From Pseudomonadota bacterium (lineage in GTDB: Bacteria; Pseudomonadota; Alphaproteobacteria; Caulobacterales; Caulobacteraceae): 64,000 nt of DNA. Below the pieces are notes generated by a model. It ran no database searches, was not told the DNA's origin, and saw only the letters and a program-made list of their open reading frames with translations. The stretch covers positions 186,001-250,000 of the forward strand of contig JAEWJI010000058.1 in assembly GCA_023386645.1 (NCBI GenBank). Direction: 5' to 3'. The position numbers and the translations under genes are program-made. Shown here in pieces: positions 19,245 through 27,560 of the stretch (positions are counted from its first letter, which is position 1; each line of letters opens with the position of its first letter).

Positions 19245-19766
19245 ATGCTCGCCGCCGCCTTCGCTCTCGCCCTCCTGGCCCAGGACTCGTCCGTGCCCGA
19301 CGCCCCCGCCCCCACCGTCTCCATCCGCCGCGCCGGCGAAGCCGCCAACTCCATCGGCGTCGGAGAGGTCGGCTATCTGTCGCCTCCGGGCGCGCCGCAT
19401 CTGGGCCAGATCCTGCTGACCGAGGCGCCCGGCTATCGCACGCCGGTGCATGTGCATCACCGCACCGACGAGAGCTTCCATGTCCTGTCGGGCCGGCTGA
19501 CCCTGTGGGTCGACGGCGTCTTCCATGAGCTGGAGCCCGGCGACCACGTCCACATCCCGCGCGGCGTGCCCCACGCCCAGGGCAACCGGGGAACGGAGCC
19601 GGCCCGTCTGCTGATGAGCGTCTCGCCCGGCGACTTCGTGGACTTCTTCCGGGCGCGCGAGGAGATCATCCAGACCGCCCCGCCCGGCCACCCCGACTAC
19701 GGCCCGCGCATGGAGGCGCTGAGCGACCGCTTCGACGTCGAGAACCTGGCTTCTTCGCCCTTCTGA
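19245..19766 (+). CDS. exported cupin-domain protein
   Basis: A 173-residue protein with a short signal-like N-terminus (MLAAAFALALLAQ) and a cupin barrel (about 45-135). The metal-binding wording is PVHVHHRTDESFHVLSGRL followed by PGDHVHIPRGVPHAQGN, giving several histidine ligands and a glutamate. The substrate is not visible. It is monocistronic; a long stretch without genes follows. Confidence 0.82.
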   Translation: MLAAAFALALLAQDSSVPDAPAPTVSIRRAGEAANSIGVGEVGYLSPPGAPHLGQILLTEAPGYRTPVHVHHRTDESFHVLSGRLTLWVDGVFHELEPGDHVHIPRGVPHAQGNRGTEPARLLMSVSPGDFVDFFRAREEIIQTAPPGHPDYGPRMEALSDRFDVENLASSPF

Positions 19767-20333
19767 CAGGCTTTCCGCAGGACCCGCGCCGGACGAAACC
19801 CCGCGCACGAGGCCTCGCCGATAGGGGCGTGACCGGGCGCCTGCGCCCGCATCGCCGCCGGGAATTCCCTTCGGCTTCAGGGCCCAAGCCGGGCGAGGCG
19901 GCGACTTGCGCCCCTGACCCTCGACCGCGCGCACACTCCTCCCGTCCCGTCGCGGGGGAGGGCGCCTGGCGCGCAGGGCCGTCGCGTGCGGCGGGATGTG
20001 GTCGAGCGGGATTGTCCGGGGGCTAAAACCCCGGTGACCGGAGGGGTCTTGCGTCCCCTTCGCCCGTCGCGGGCCTACTTCCGAAAGGGTCTAACGGCAG
20101 ATGGCCGACGACGCCCGTCCCGGAATGCTCGTGTGAACCGGCCGCGCGGAGCCTGGCGGCGACGCCGAAAAAATCCCATCCGCTCCCGTACGGCGAAAGC
20201 CAGGGGGCATCTCCGGTTCCGGGCGCCGACGCCCAGGCTCCGCCACCTCCCCATGACCCTGCGGCCCTGTGGGCCGGCGGGCGCTTCACCGCGCCGGTTG
20301 CGCGCGACGCGGCGGGGGCTAGGCTCTCGCCCC
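19767..20333. other. 567 bases without a convincing gene; hairpin-rich
   Basis: No reading frame here has family wording. Three consecutive hairpins can form on the plus strand: CCGGGG/CCCCGG at 20016-20034 around a GCTAAAA loop, AGGGG/CCCCT at 20042-20059, and a GCCCGTCGCGGGC hairpin at 20062-20074. The stretch upstream is an ordinary GC-rich spacer. It may hold an unrecognised structured RNA or the leader of the SRAP gene; I matched it to no known riboswitch or stable RNA. Confidence 0.4.
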
Positions 20334-20930
20334 ATGTGCGCCTCCTACGAAGCCCGCTTCTCCATCACCCAGCTGATCGAGGCCTTCGACCGGCGCGGGG
20401 CGCCCCTGCGGTTTCCGTCCGGCCTGCCCAACATCGAGCCGGTGGACGAGGTGCGGCCCACCGATCCCGCCTATGCGGTGCGCGCGGGCGGCGAGGACGG
20501 CGGGGCGGAGCTGGCGCGCATGCGCTTCGGCTTCCCGCCCCCGGCGCCGAAACGGCCCCCGGTGATCAACTTCCGGTCCGAGGGGCGGGAGTTCAGGAAC
20601 GCCCCGACCAGCGGCCGCGCCCTGATCCCCGTCTCCGGCTTCTACGAGTTCACCGGCGCCAAATATCCCAAGACCCGCTGGGTCCTGCGCGGGGTCGACC
20701 AGCCGGTCCTGGCGCTCGCGGCCCTGTGGCGGGCGGGGCCGGAGGGCGACGCTTTCTCCCTCCTGACCGCCGAGCCGGGACCGGACGTCGCTCCCTACCA
20801 CGACCGGGGCGTCCTGCCGCTTGCGCCCGAGCGCTGGGCCGACTGGCTGTTCAACCGGGCCCCCGCCGCCGAACTGCTGACGCCCCCGCCCGCCGGGACC
20901 CTGTTCGCCGAGGAGAAACGCCGCAAATGA
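20334..20930 (+). CDS. SRAP-family protein (HMCES/YedK-like)
   Basis: A 198-residue SOS-response-associated peptidase family protein, which in homologues crosslinks to abasic sites in single-stranded DNA through Cys2. The start at 20334 gives the required MC N-terminus (MCASYEARF). Other conserved parts are INFRSEG, the active-site glutamate in GFYEFTG and the histidine in PYHDRGVLPL. Frame-open sequence upstream of this ATG would destroy the N-terminal Cys2 and is rejected. It overlaps the next gene by 4 bases (ATGA). Confidence 0.92.
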   Translation: MCASYEARFSITQLIEAFDRRGAPLRFPSGLPNIEPVDEVRPTDPAYAVRAGGEDGGAELARMRFGFPPPAPKRPPVINFRSEGREFRNAPTSGRALIPVSGFYEFTGAKYPKTRWVLRGVDQPVLALAALWRAGPEGDAFSLLTAEPGPDVAPYHDRGVLPLAPERWADWLFNRAPAAELLTPPPAGTLFAEEKRRK

Positions 20931-21343
20931 CCGACAAGCCCAAACTGCTCTCCGGCGGCAATCCGCAGATCCCCAAGGGCGAGGGCGACGCCCCGGTCCA
21001 GGCCTGGATCGCCGCCTGCCCCGACTGGAAATCGGCCGCCGCCGCCCGGCTGGATCGGGTGATCACCGAGACGGTGCCCGGTGTCCGCAAGGCCGTGAAG
21101 TGGAACTCGCCGCTCTATGGCGCGCCGGAGGGACCGGAGAACCACTGGTTCATGGGCCTTCACGTCTTCGACCGCTACATCAAGGTCGGTTTCTTCAACG
21201 GGGCCGAGCTGGACCCGCCGCCGCCCGTCAGCTCCAAACAGCCCCGGGTTCGCTACTGGCACATCGAGGCCGAGGACTTCGACGAGGCGCAGGCCGCCGA
21301 CTGGATCCGCCAGGCCGCCGCCCTGCCCGGCGAAAAGATGTGA
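20927..21343 (+). CDS. DUF1801-family protein
   Basis: A 138-residue protein matching DUF1801 (YdhG-like): the helix RLDRVITETVPGVRKAVKWNSPLYG, then MGLHVFDRYIKVGFFNGAEL. Family members are small, soluble and of unknown function. The start overlaps the SRAP stop by 4 bases, so the two are translated from one message. Confidence 0.85.
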   Translation: MTDKPKLLSGGNPQIPKGEGDAPVQAWIAACPDWKSAAAARLDRVITETVPGVRKAVKWNSPLYGAPEGPENHWFMGLHVFDRYIKVGFFNGAELDPPPPVSSKQPRVRYWHIEAEDFDEAQAADWIRQAAALPGEKM

Positions 21344-21358
21344 GGCGCCGACGCGGCT

Positions 21359-22075
21359 CTAGGCGGCCGCCTTGGTCACGTCGCGGGGCGCCGGCAGGCC
21401 CAGGTCGGCCATCACGTCGCGCATCATGCGGTAGCAGCCGCACGAAGCCCGTTCGAGGGCCGGGCGATCGAGAACCTCGACCCAGCCCCGGCCCCGGCGG
21501 ATCAGGTGCTTGCCCTCCAGCTCGGCGCCCACTTCCGACACCGTGGCGCGGCGCACGCCCAGCATGCCGGCGATGTCGGACTGGGTCAGGTCGAACCGGT
21601 CCGCCTCGGCCTTGTCGTGCAGGGTCAGCAGCCAGCGCGCCATCCGCTGGTCCAGCGGGTGTTGCAGGTTGCACGCGGCGGTCTGCTGCACCTGGGCCAG
21701 CAGACCCTCGGTGAACCGGGCCAGCGCGCCGCGCATCCCCTCGCTTTTCTCCAGCGCCTCGGAGAAGGCGTCGGCGGAACAGCAGACGGCCAGGCCTTCG
21801 ATCTGCGAGATGGCCCGGCTGGCGGCGCGGCCGTTCATCGGCCCGCAGGTGACGCCGACCAGTCCCTCCCGGCCGATCGCGGCGGTTTCGACCATGCGGT
21901 CGTCGGGCAGGAGCGTCATCAGTGAGACCACGCCGCTGACCGGAAACCAGACGTCGCCCACCGACTCCCCGGCGTCATAGAGCACCTGCCCGGGTTGAAA
22001 CGCACGCGGCTTCAGATGGGGCTCGATCCGCGCCCGGTCGGCGGCGGAAAGGGAGGCGATCCAGAGATTGTCCAA
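21359..22075 (-). CDS. Crp/Fnr-family transcriptional regulator
   Basis: A 238-residue regulator with an N-terminal cyclic-nucleotide-binding fold (about 15-130) and a C-terminal helix-turn-helix (LTQSDIAGMLGVRRATVSEV, about 170-190). It has no Fnr-type four-cysteine N-terminus; the C-terminal CGC is near residue 217. I place the start at a TTG (22075) because GAGGAGG stands 7 bases before it and the resulting N-terminus (DNLWIASLSAADRARIEPH) is normal for this family. A GGAAC-N17-GTT promoter lies 35 bases upstream, suggesting general-stress control. Confidence 0.85.
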   Translation of the reverse strand: MDNLWIASLSAADRARIEPHLKPRAFQPGQVLYDAGESVGDVWFPVSGVVSLMTLLPDDRMVETAAIGREGLVGVTCGPMNGRAASRAISQIEGLAVCCSADAFSEALEKSEGMRGALARFTEGLLAQVQQTAACNLQHPLDQRMARWLLTLHDKAEADRFDLTQSDIAGMLGVRRATVSEVGAELEGKHLIRRGRGWVEVLDRPALERASCGCYRMMRDVMADLGLPAPRDVTKAAA

Positions 22076-22109
22076 CGCACGTCCTCCTCGAAAAACGGCG
22101 ACGCTTGTT

Positions 22110-22134
22110 AACGCCGAAGCTTGACCGCTGTTCC
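22110..22134 (-). promoter_or_regulatory. candidate EcfG/SigT promoter (GGAAC-N17-GTT)
   Basis: On the minus strand GGAAC is at 22134-22130 and GTT at 22112-22110, separated by 17 bases. The predicted start of transcription falls near 22103, leaving a short leader that contains the GAGGAGG ribosome-binding site of the Crp/Fnr gene. Confidence 0.55.
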
Positions 22135-22166
22135 GAGCTTGTCCGTACGAGTCGGGGAGCCTACCG

Positions 22167-22493
22167 ATGACGGTCGAACACACGGAGGCGAACATGGCGG
22201 AACGGATCGGGGCCCAGGCGGCGAGCGCCGGACTTCCGGGCTGGAGCATCGCGCCCGGAGACCGGGATGCGATCTCGCGCACCCTGCGGTTCGCCGATTT
22301 CAACGCCGCCTTCGGCTTCATGAGCCGCGTGGCCCTGAAAGCCGAGACCATGGACCACCATCCGGAGTGGGCCAACGTCTACGACCGCGTCGAAATCCTC
22401 CTGACCACCCATGACGCGGGGGGCGTGACCGAAAAGGACGTGGCCCTGGCCCGCTTCATCGACGAGGCGGCGGCACAAGCGGGCGGCCGCTGA
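22167..22493 (+). CDS. phhB: 4a-hydroxytetrahydrobiopterin dehydratase (pterin dehydratase)
   Basis: This 108-residue enzyme of the PCD/DCoH family recycles pterin cofactor. The conserved MDHHPEWANVYDRVEI segment and the LTTHDAGGVTEKD segment are both present. No phenylalanine hydroxylase is adjacent; the next gene is an SDR whose start overlaps by one base (TGATG), so they are co-transcribed. Confidence 0.9.
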   Translation: MTVEHTEANMAERIGAQAASAGLPGWSIAPGDRDAISRTLRFADFNAAFGFMSRVALKAETMDHHPEWANVYDRVEILLTTHDAGGVTEKDVALARFIDEAAAQAGGR

Positions 22494-23287
22494 TGGCCGC
22501 CGGATCCAAAGGACGGGTCGCCGGCAAGACGGCGCTGATCACCGGCGCCGCAGGCGGCCTGGGACAGGCCATGGCGCACATGCTAGCTCGCGAAGGGGCC
22601 AGGGTGGCCCTCACCGACATCGACGGCGACCGGGCCCAGGCCCTGGCCGCAGCCGTGAACGCCGAGACCCCGGGCGCGGCCTTCGCCTACGCCCACGACG
22701 TGGCCAGCGAGGATGAGTGGCGCGACGTGATCGCCCGGGCCGTCGCCGATCTCGGAAGTCTGTCGATCCTGATCAACAACGCCGGCGTCGGGGGCGCCTT
22801 GAGCTTCGTCGAGGACGACACCGCCGAGAACTGGCAGCGCCAGTACGAGATCAACCTCCGCTCGGTGATGCTGGGCTGCAAGCACGCCATGCCGCACCTG
22901 CGGGCCTCGGCTCCGGCGTCGATCGTCAACATCTCGTCGATCGCAGGGCTGGCGGCGGCCCCCGGCATGGGCGCCTACAACGCCACCAAGGCGGGCGTCT
23001 GGATGTACACCAAGACCGTGGCCCTGGAGGCGGCCAAGGCCGGATGGAACGTGCGCTGCAACTCCGTGCATCCCATCTTCATCCGCACGCCGATCCTGGA
23101 TCCCTTCGTCGCCATGGCCGGCGGGGACGTGGGCAAGGCGCACGAGCGGCTGAGCCGAGGCATCCCGCTGAAGCGGATCGGAGAGCCGGACGACGTCGCC
23201 TATTGCGTCCTCTATCTCGCCTCGGACGAATCCAAGTTCGTGACCGGGTCGGAGTTCAAGATCGACGGCGGCATGACGGCCCAGTGA
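22493..23287 (+). CDS. short-chain dehydrogenase/reductase
   Basis: A 264-residue classical SDR. It has TGAAGGLG at 17-24 for the dinucleotide, D41/D43 after strand 2 (suggesting NAD preference), NNAG at 95-98, S148/S149, and Y162-N-A-T-K166. The C-terminus ends in the usual GGMTAQ. Substrate unknown; the link with the pterin dehydratase upstream may point to pterin or aromatic metabolism, but that is only contextual. Confidence 0.9.
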   Translation: MAAGSKGRVAGKTALITGAAGGLGQAMAHMLAREGARVALTDIDGDRAQALAAAVNAETPGAAFAYAHDVASEDEWRDVIARAVADLGSLSILINNAGVGGALSFVEDDTAENWQRQYEINLRSVMLGCKHAMPHLRASAPASIVNISSIAGLAAAPGMGAYNATKAGVWMYTKTVALEAAKAGWNVRCNSVHPIFIRTPILDPFVAMAGGDVGKAHERLSRGIPLKRIGEPDDVAYCVLYLASDESKFVTGSEFKIDGGMTAQ

Positions 23288-23343
23288 TCGGCGCGCCGAT
23301 CCGCCTCGTGACGCCGGCGCCGAAAAGGCGCTAGACCGGCGCC

Positions 23344-24120
23344 ATGACCGACGCCGCCTCCCCCTCGGCCAAGACCTCGCCGTTCGGCTTCATCGATCTC
23401 GATGCGACCGAGAAGGTGCGCCGGGTGCGCGGCGTGTTCGACAGCGTGGCCTCGAACTACGACCTGATGAACGACCTGATGAGCGCGGGCGTCCATCGGC
23501 GGTGGAAGGACGCCGCGGCGGCCAAGCTGAATCCGCGCCCGGGCGAAACCATTCTGGACGTCGCGGGCGGCACCGGGGACATGGCGCGGCGCTACGCCCG
23601 GATGGCCCGCCGCGCCCAGGAACGCCGAGGGGGCGACGACGCCTCGGTCCTGGTGCTGGACTACAACGCCGAGATGATCATGGCCGGCGTCGACAAGGGC
23701 GGGGAGCCGGAGATGCAGTGGCTCGTCGGGGACGCATTGGCCCTGCCTCTGCCCGACGCCTCCGTCGACGCCTATTCGATCAGCTTCGGCATCCGCAACG
23801 TCGCCGATGTGCAGGCCGCCCTGGTGGAGGCGCGGCGGGTGGTGAAGCCGGGCGGGCGGTTCCTGTGCCTGGAGTTCTCGCGGCCCACCGCCTCGGCGAT
23901 CCGCGCGGCCTATGACGCCTGGTCGTTCAACGCCATCCCGCGCATCGGCGGCTGGGTGGCCGGCGATCGGGACAGCTATCAGTACCTGGTCGAGAGCATC
24001 CGACGCTTTCCGGACCAGCCGACCTTCAAGCGTATGATCGAACAGGCCGGCTTCGCCCGGGTCTCGGTGACGAATCTGTCGGGCGGGATCGCCGCCATCC
24101 ACCACGGATGGGCGATCTGA
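23344..24120 (+). CDS. ubiE: ubiquinone C-methyltransferase UbiE
   Basis: This 258-residue SAM-dependent methyltransferase acts on the quinone ring in ubiquinone biosynthesis. It has the UbiE signature blocks: VFDSVASNYDLMNDLMS (about 31-47), the SAM motif LDVAGGTGDMA (71-81), and FGIRNVADVQAALVEARR. The stop overlaps the ubiB start by 13 bases, the usual ubiE-ubiB pairing in alphaproteobacteria. Confidence 0.95.
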   Translation: MTDAASPSAKTSPFGFIDLDATEKVRRVRGVFDSVASNYDLMNDLMSAGVHRRWKDAAAAKLNPRPGETILDVAGGTGDMARRYARMARRAQERRGGDDASVLVLDYNAEMIMAGVDKGGEPEMQWLVGDALALPLPDASVDAYSISFGIRNVADVQAALVEARRVVKPGGRFLCLEFSRPTASAIRAAYDAWSFNAIPRIGGWVAGDRDSYQYLVESIRRFPDQPTFKRMIEQAGFARVSVTNLSGGIAAIHHGWAI

Positions 24121-25709
24121 CCCGGATCGACGCCGCCACGCCGCCCCCGCCTCCGGCCATCCAGCCGGTCAGGAATCCGGTGCGCGCCTTCTTCCGCCTG
24201 GCGGGGTGGCTGATGGTGCTGCTGCGCCACGACGCCGTCCTGCCGCGCGAGATCACGCCCCTGCTGCCGATGTGGGTGCGCTGGATCGCGCACGGGCTCC
24301 ACCTCTTCGCGGGGCGGGAGGCGCGCGATGGGCGGCCGGGCCAGAGGCTGGGCAAGGCGTTCGAACATCTGGGCCCGGTGGCGATCAAGCTGGGGCAGGT
24401 GCTGGCCACCCGGGCCGATATTTTCGGGGTGGAGTTCGCTCGCGACCTCGGCCGTCTGAAGGACGCCCTGCCGGCCTTCCCTGTGGAGGAGGCGCGCCGT
24501 GAGGTCGAGCGGTCGCTAGGCCGCCCGGTCGAAAGCCTGTTCGTCGATTTCGGCCCGCCTGTCGCCGCCGCCTCCCTGGCCCAGGCCCACCCGGCGTGGC
24601 TGCCGGATGGGCGCAAGGTGGCGGTCAAGGTGCTGCGGCCCGGCGTTGAACGACGGGTGGCGCAGGGGCTGGACGCCATGCGGCTGGGCGCCCAGCTGGC
24701 TCACCGCCTGGTTCCCCTGGCTCGCCGCCTGGAGCCCTCGGCCTTCGTCGAGACCATCGCCCGGGCCCTGACGCTGGAGCTCGACATGCGGCTGGAGGCG
24801 GCGGCCGCTTCCGAGCTCAAGGACATCATGGATCGCACGGTCGGGGAGCCGGGCGGGCTGGGCGGGCACATGACCGCGCCGGCTGTGATCTGGGACGGCG
24901 TCGGGCGCCGGGTGCTGACGCTGGAGTGGGCGCCGGGCCTGCCCATGACCGACCCGGCGGCGGCCGATCAGCCCGGGCTCGACCGCGACGCCCTGGCCGA
25001 CAATGTGGTGCGGGCCTTTTTGGTGCAGGCGCTGGATCACGGCGCGTTCCATGCCGACCTGCACGAGGGCAACCTCTTCTGCCGCGCCCCGGCCGAGCTG
25101 ACCGCCATCGATTTCGGCATCGTCGGGCGGCTGGGGCCGGCCGAGCGGCGCTACCTCGCCGAAATTCTCTGGGGTTTCCTGAGCCGCGACTACGACCGGA
25201 TCGCCCGTGTCCATTTCGAGGCCGGCTACGTGCCCCCCGAGCATTCAGTGGAGGCCTTCGCCCAGGCGCTGCGGGCCGTGGGCGAGCCGGTGATCGGCAA
25301 ACAGGCCAGTCAGGTGTCGATGGGCCGGCTGCTGGGCCAGCTGTTCGAGATCACCGCCCTGTTCGACATGCATCTGCGCCCCGAGCTGATCCTGCTGCAG
25401 AAGACCATGGTCTCGGTCGAGGGCGTGGCGCGGCGTCTGAATCCCGACCACGACCTGTGGGCCGCCGCCCAGCCGGTGGTCGAGCGCTGGATCCGCCGCG
25501 AGCTCGGCCCTCAGGCCCAGGTGCGCGACGGCTTGAAGGAGGCGCTGGCGACGCTGAAGGCCCTGTCCCGGCTGGCGCAGAACCCGCCAGAGACCCGAGT
25601 GGTCGTCCAGACGACGCGGACCCCGGCGTGGCTGGCCGCTTTGGTCGTCTTGAGCGCCGCGGCTTCCCTGACGGCGCTGGCCATCGCGACCTGGACGGCC
25701 TGGGGCTAG
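24108..25709 (+). CDS. ubiB: UbiB, atypical kinase/ATPase of ubiquinone biosynthesis
   Basis: A 533-residue ABC1/ADCK protein-kinase-like family member needed for ubiquinone synthesis. Visible motifs are the KxGQ-type IKLGQVLATRAD, the lysine strand VAVKVLRPGV, HADLHEGNLF and the metal-binding IDFGIVGRL. A C-terminal transmembrane helix anchors it (about 505-530). The stop shares CTAG with the stop of the convergent aminotransferase gene. Confidence 0.94.
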   Translation: MGDLTRIDAATPPPPPAIQPVRNPVRAFFRLAGWLMVLLRHDAVLPREITPLLPMWVRWIAHGLHLFAGREARDGRPGQRLGKAFEHLGPVAIKLGQVLATRADIFGVEFARDLGRLKDALPAFPVEEARREVERSLGRPVESLFVDFGPPVAAASLAQAHPAWLPDGRKVAVKVLRPGVERRVAQGLDAMRLGAQLAHRLVPLARRLEPSAFVETIARALTLELDMRLEAAAASELKDIMDRTVGEPGGLGGHMTAPAVIWDGVGRRVLTLEWAPGLPMTDPAAADQPGLDRDALADNVVRAFLVQALDHGAFHADLHEGNLFCRAPAELTAIDFGIVGRLGPAERRYLAEILWGFLSRDYDRIARVHFEAGYVPPEHSVEAFAQALRAVGEPVIGKQASQVSMGRLLGQLFEITALFDMHLRPELILLQKTMVSVEGVARRLNPDHDLWAAAQPVVERWIRRELGPQAQVRDGLKEALATLKALSRLAQNPPETRVVVQTTRTPAWLAALVVLSAAASLTALAIATWTAWG

Positions 25710-26827
25710 GCGCCCCTTCGGATCGCCTCGACCACACGATCGACGTCGCCGTCGCTCATGCCGGAACCGGAGGGCAGGCACAGGCCCTTGGCGAACAGAC
25801 GTTCCGACACCTCGCCACCCACCCGGGGGGCGTCCCGGAACAACGGCTGGAGATGCATCGGCTTCCAGACCGGCCGAGCCTCGATGTCCTCGGCTTCCAG
25901 GACGAGGCGAACCTCTTCCGGCGTTCGCCCGAACGCCTCCGCGTCCACCAGCACCACGGTCAGCCAGCGGCTGTGCCGCCGCCCCGGCGCCTCGGGCGCG
26001 AAACCGATGCCGGGCAGGCCCGACAGGGCGGCGCAATAGCGGTCGAAGATGGCTCGCCGCCGGGCCACCCGGGTCTCGATCGTCTCCAGCTGGGCCAGGC
26101 CGATGGCGGCGGAAATGTTGCTGAGCCGGTAGTTGTAGCCGACCTCTGTGTGCTCGTAGTGCGGGGACGGCTGGCGCGCGGCGGTCGCCAGGTATCGGGC
26201 CCGGTCGATCAGCGCCTTGTCGTCGGAGGTCAGCATGCCGCCGCCCGAGGTCGTGATGATCTTGTTGCCGTTGAAGGAATAGGCCGCGCAGGTCGCTCCG
26301 GCCCCGGCGTGACGCCCTTCGTGCAGGCCGCCGACCCCCTCGGCCGAATCCATGATCAGGGGAACGCCATGAGCCTCCGCGAGGCTCGACAGGGCCTTTA
26401 CGTCGCACGCCTGGCCATAGAGGTCGGTCGGCATGACCGCCCTGACCTTCAGGCCCTGGCGGGCCGCAAGGGCGAAGGCATCATCGAGCAGGGCCTCATC
26501 CAGGCACCAGGTCACCGGATCGCAATCCACGAACACCGGCGTGGCGCCCTGATAGAGGATCGGGGCCACGCCGCCGATGAAGGTCAGGCTGGGGGCGATC
26601 ACCGCGTCGCCGGGCCCCAGATCGAGCATCCGGAGCGCGAGGTGCAGGGCCGCCGTGCCGGACGACACCGCCACCGCATGCCGGACGCCGACATAATCCG
26701 CGAAGGTCCGCTCGAACCGCTCCAGCATCGGGCCGATCGGGGCGATGTAGCCGCTGTCGAAGGCTTCGGCGACCAACTCGCGTTCGCGGGCCCCGATGTC
26801 CGGAGGCGACAGGAACAACCGGCTCAT
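25706..26827 (-). CDS. DegT/DnrJ/EryC1/StrS-type sugar aminotransferase
   Basis: A 373-residue PLP-dependent aminotransferase with D160 (IMDSAEGVGG) and the Schiff-base lysine K189 in YSFNGNKIITTSGGG, as in PglE/PseC-like enzymes that aminate nucleotide 4-keto-sugars. Its start overlaps the stop of an acetyltransferase gene (TGATG). The pair matches the PglE/PglD steps of bacillosamine-type sugar synthesis, but no PglF-type dehydratase or glycosyltransferase is next to it, so the exact sugar is open. Confidence 0.9.
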   Translation of the reverse strand: MSRLFLSPPDIGARERELVAEAFDSGYIAPIGPMLERFERTFADYVGVRHAVAVSSGTAALHLALRMLDLGPGDAVIAPSLTFIGGVAPILYQGATPVFVDCDPVTWCLDEALLDDAFALAARQGLKVRAVMPTDLYGQACDVKALSSLAEAHGVPLIMDSAEGVGGLHEGRHAGAGATCAAYSFNGNKIITTSGGGMLTSDDKALIDRARYLATAARQPSPHYEHTEVGYNYRLSNISAAIGLAQLETIETRVARRRAIFDRYCAALSGLPGIGFAPEAPGRRHSRWLTVVLVDAEAFGRTPEEVRLVLEAEDIEARPVWKPMHLQPLFRDAPRVGGEVSERLFAKGLCLPSGSGMSDGDVDRVVEAIRRGA

Positions 26828-27474
26828 CAGGCCTCCATCGGGCGGGCCGGGCAGCCGGTCACCCGGTCCGCCGCCGCGACATCGCGGGTGACCACAGCCC
26901 CGGCCCCGACCACCGCGCCGGCCCCCACACGTACGCCGGGCAGTACAACTGCGCCGGCGCCAACCAGAGCGCCTTCGTCGATCATCACTCCGCCCGCCAG
27001 GACGGCTCCCGGACCAACATGGACGAAGGCCTCGATTTGGCAGTCGTGCTCAACCACGGCGCCGGTGTTGACGATCGCATGATCGCCGATCACGGCCCCT
27101 GTCTGGACCTTGGCGCCCATGCAGACCAGGGCGCCGGCCCCGACCTCCACCCCCGGGGCGACCAGGGCCTGCGGGTGGACGATGCTGGGCCAGTCGCGAG
27201 CCGCCCAGCGATCCGCCAGGCGCCGTCGCAACCCGATCTCCCCGACCCCGAGATGGCAGGAGCCCTGCAGCGTCGCCAGGGCGTCGTCCGCGCCGAGCAC
27301 GGGCAGGCCATCCGGCGCCTCGTCCACCGACGCCCAGGGATCGAGCCAGCCCTGGATCTCCATTCCCGCGGCCCGCGCGGCGGCCAGGACCACGCGCCCG
27401 TGGCCGCCCGCGCCCAGGATCAGCAGGCCGGCAAGGTTCGGAGGGCTCGGGACGGTCGCGTTCATGGGCTCCAC
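26827..27474 (-). CDS. PglD/NeuD-type sugar O/N-acetyltransferase
   Basis: A 215-residue acyltransferase with an N-terminal sugar-nucleotide domain (LILGAGGHGRVV, about 18-29) and a C-terminal left-handed beta helix of hexapeptide repeats (about 100-210). H143 in VVEHDCQIE fits the catalytic histidine. It probably acetylates the amino-sugar made by the neighbouring aminotransferase. ATG at 27462 is an alternative start. Confidence 0.88.
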   Translation of the reverse strand: MEPMNATVPSPPNLAGLLILGAGGHGRVVLAAARAAGMEIQGWLDPWASVDEAPDGLPVLGADDALATLQGSCHLGVGEIGLRRRLADRWAARDWPSIVHPQALVAPGVEVGAGALVCMGAKVQTGAVIGDHAIVNTGAVVEHDCQIEAFVHVGPGAVLAGGVMIDEGALVGAGAVVLPGVRVGAGAVVGAGAVVTRDVAAADRVTGCPARPMEA

Positions 27475-27560
27475 GGCAAGGCCGTTACCTGATACCGGTT
27501 CGGCGATCGAGGGAAGCCTGACCGTATGGTGAAGCGCCGCCGCGACCTGAGCTCCGGCCG

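Noticed and set aside
20016..20076. Known riboswitch, tmRNA, 6S or RNase P RNA in the SRAP upstream region
   Set aside because: I compared the hairpins with the conserved cores I know on both strands and found no match.
19986..20333. N-terminal extension of the SRAP protein
   Set aside because: SRAP proteins need Cys at position 2; the ATG at 20334 supplies it, and the extension would remove it.
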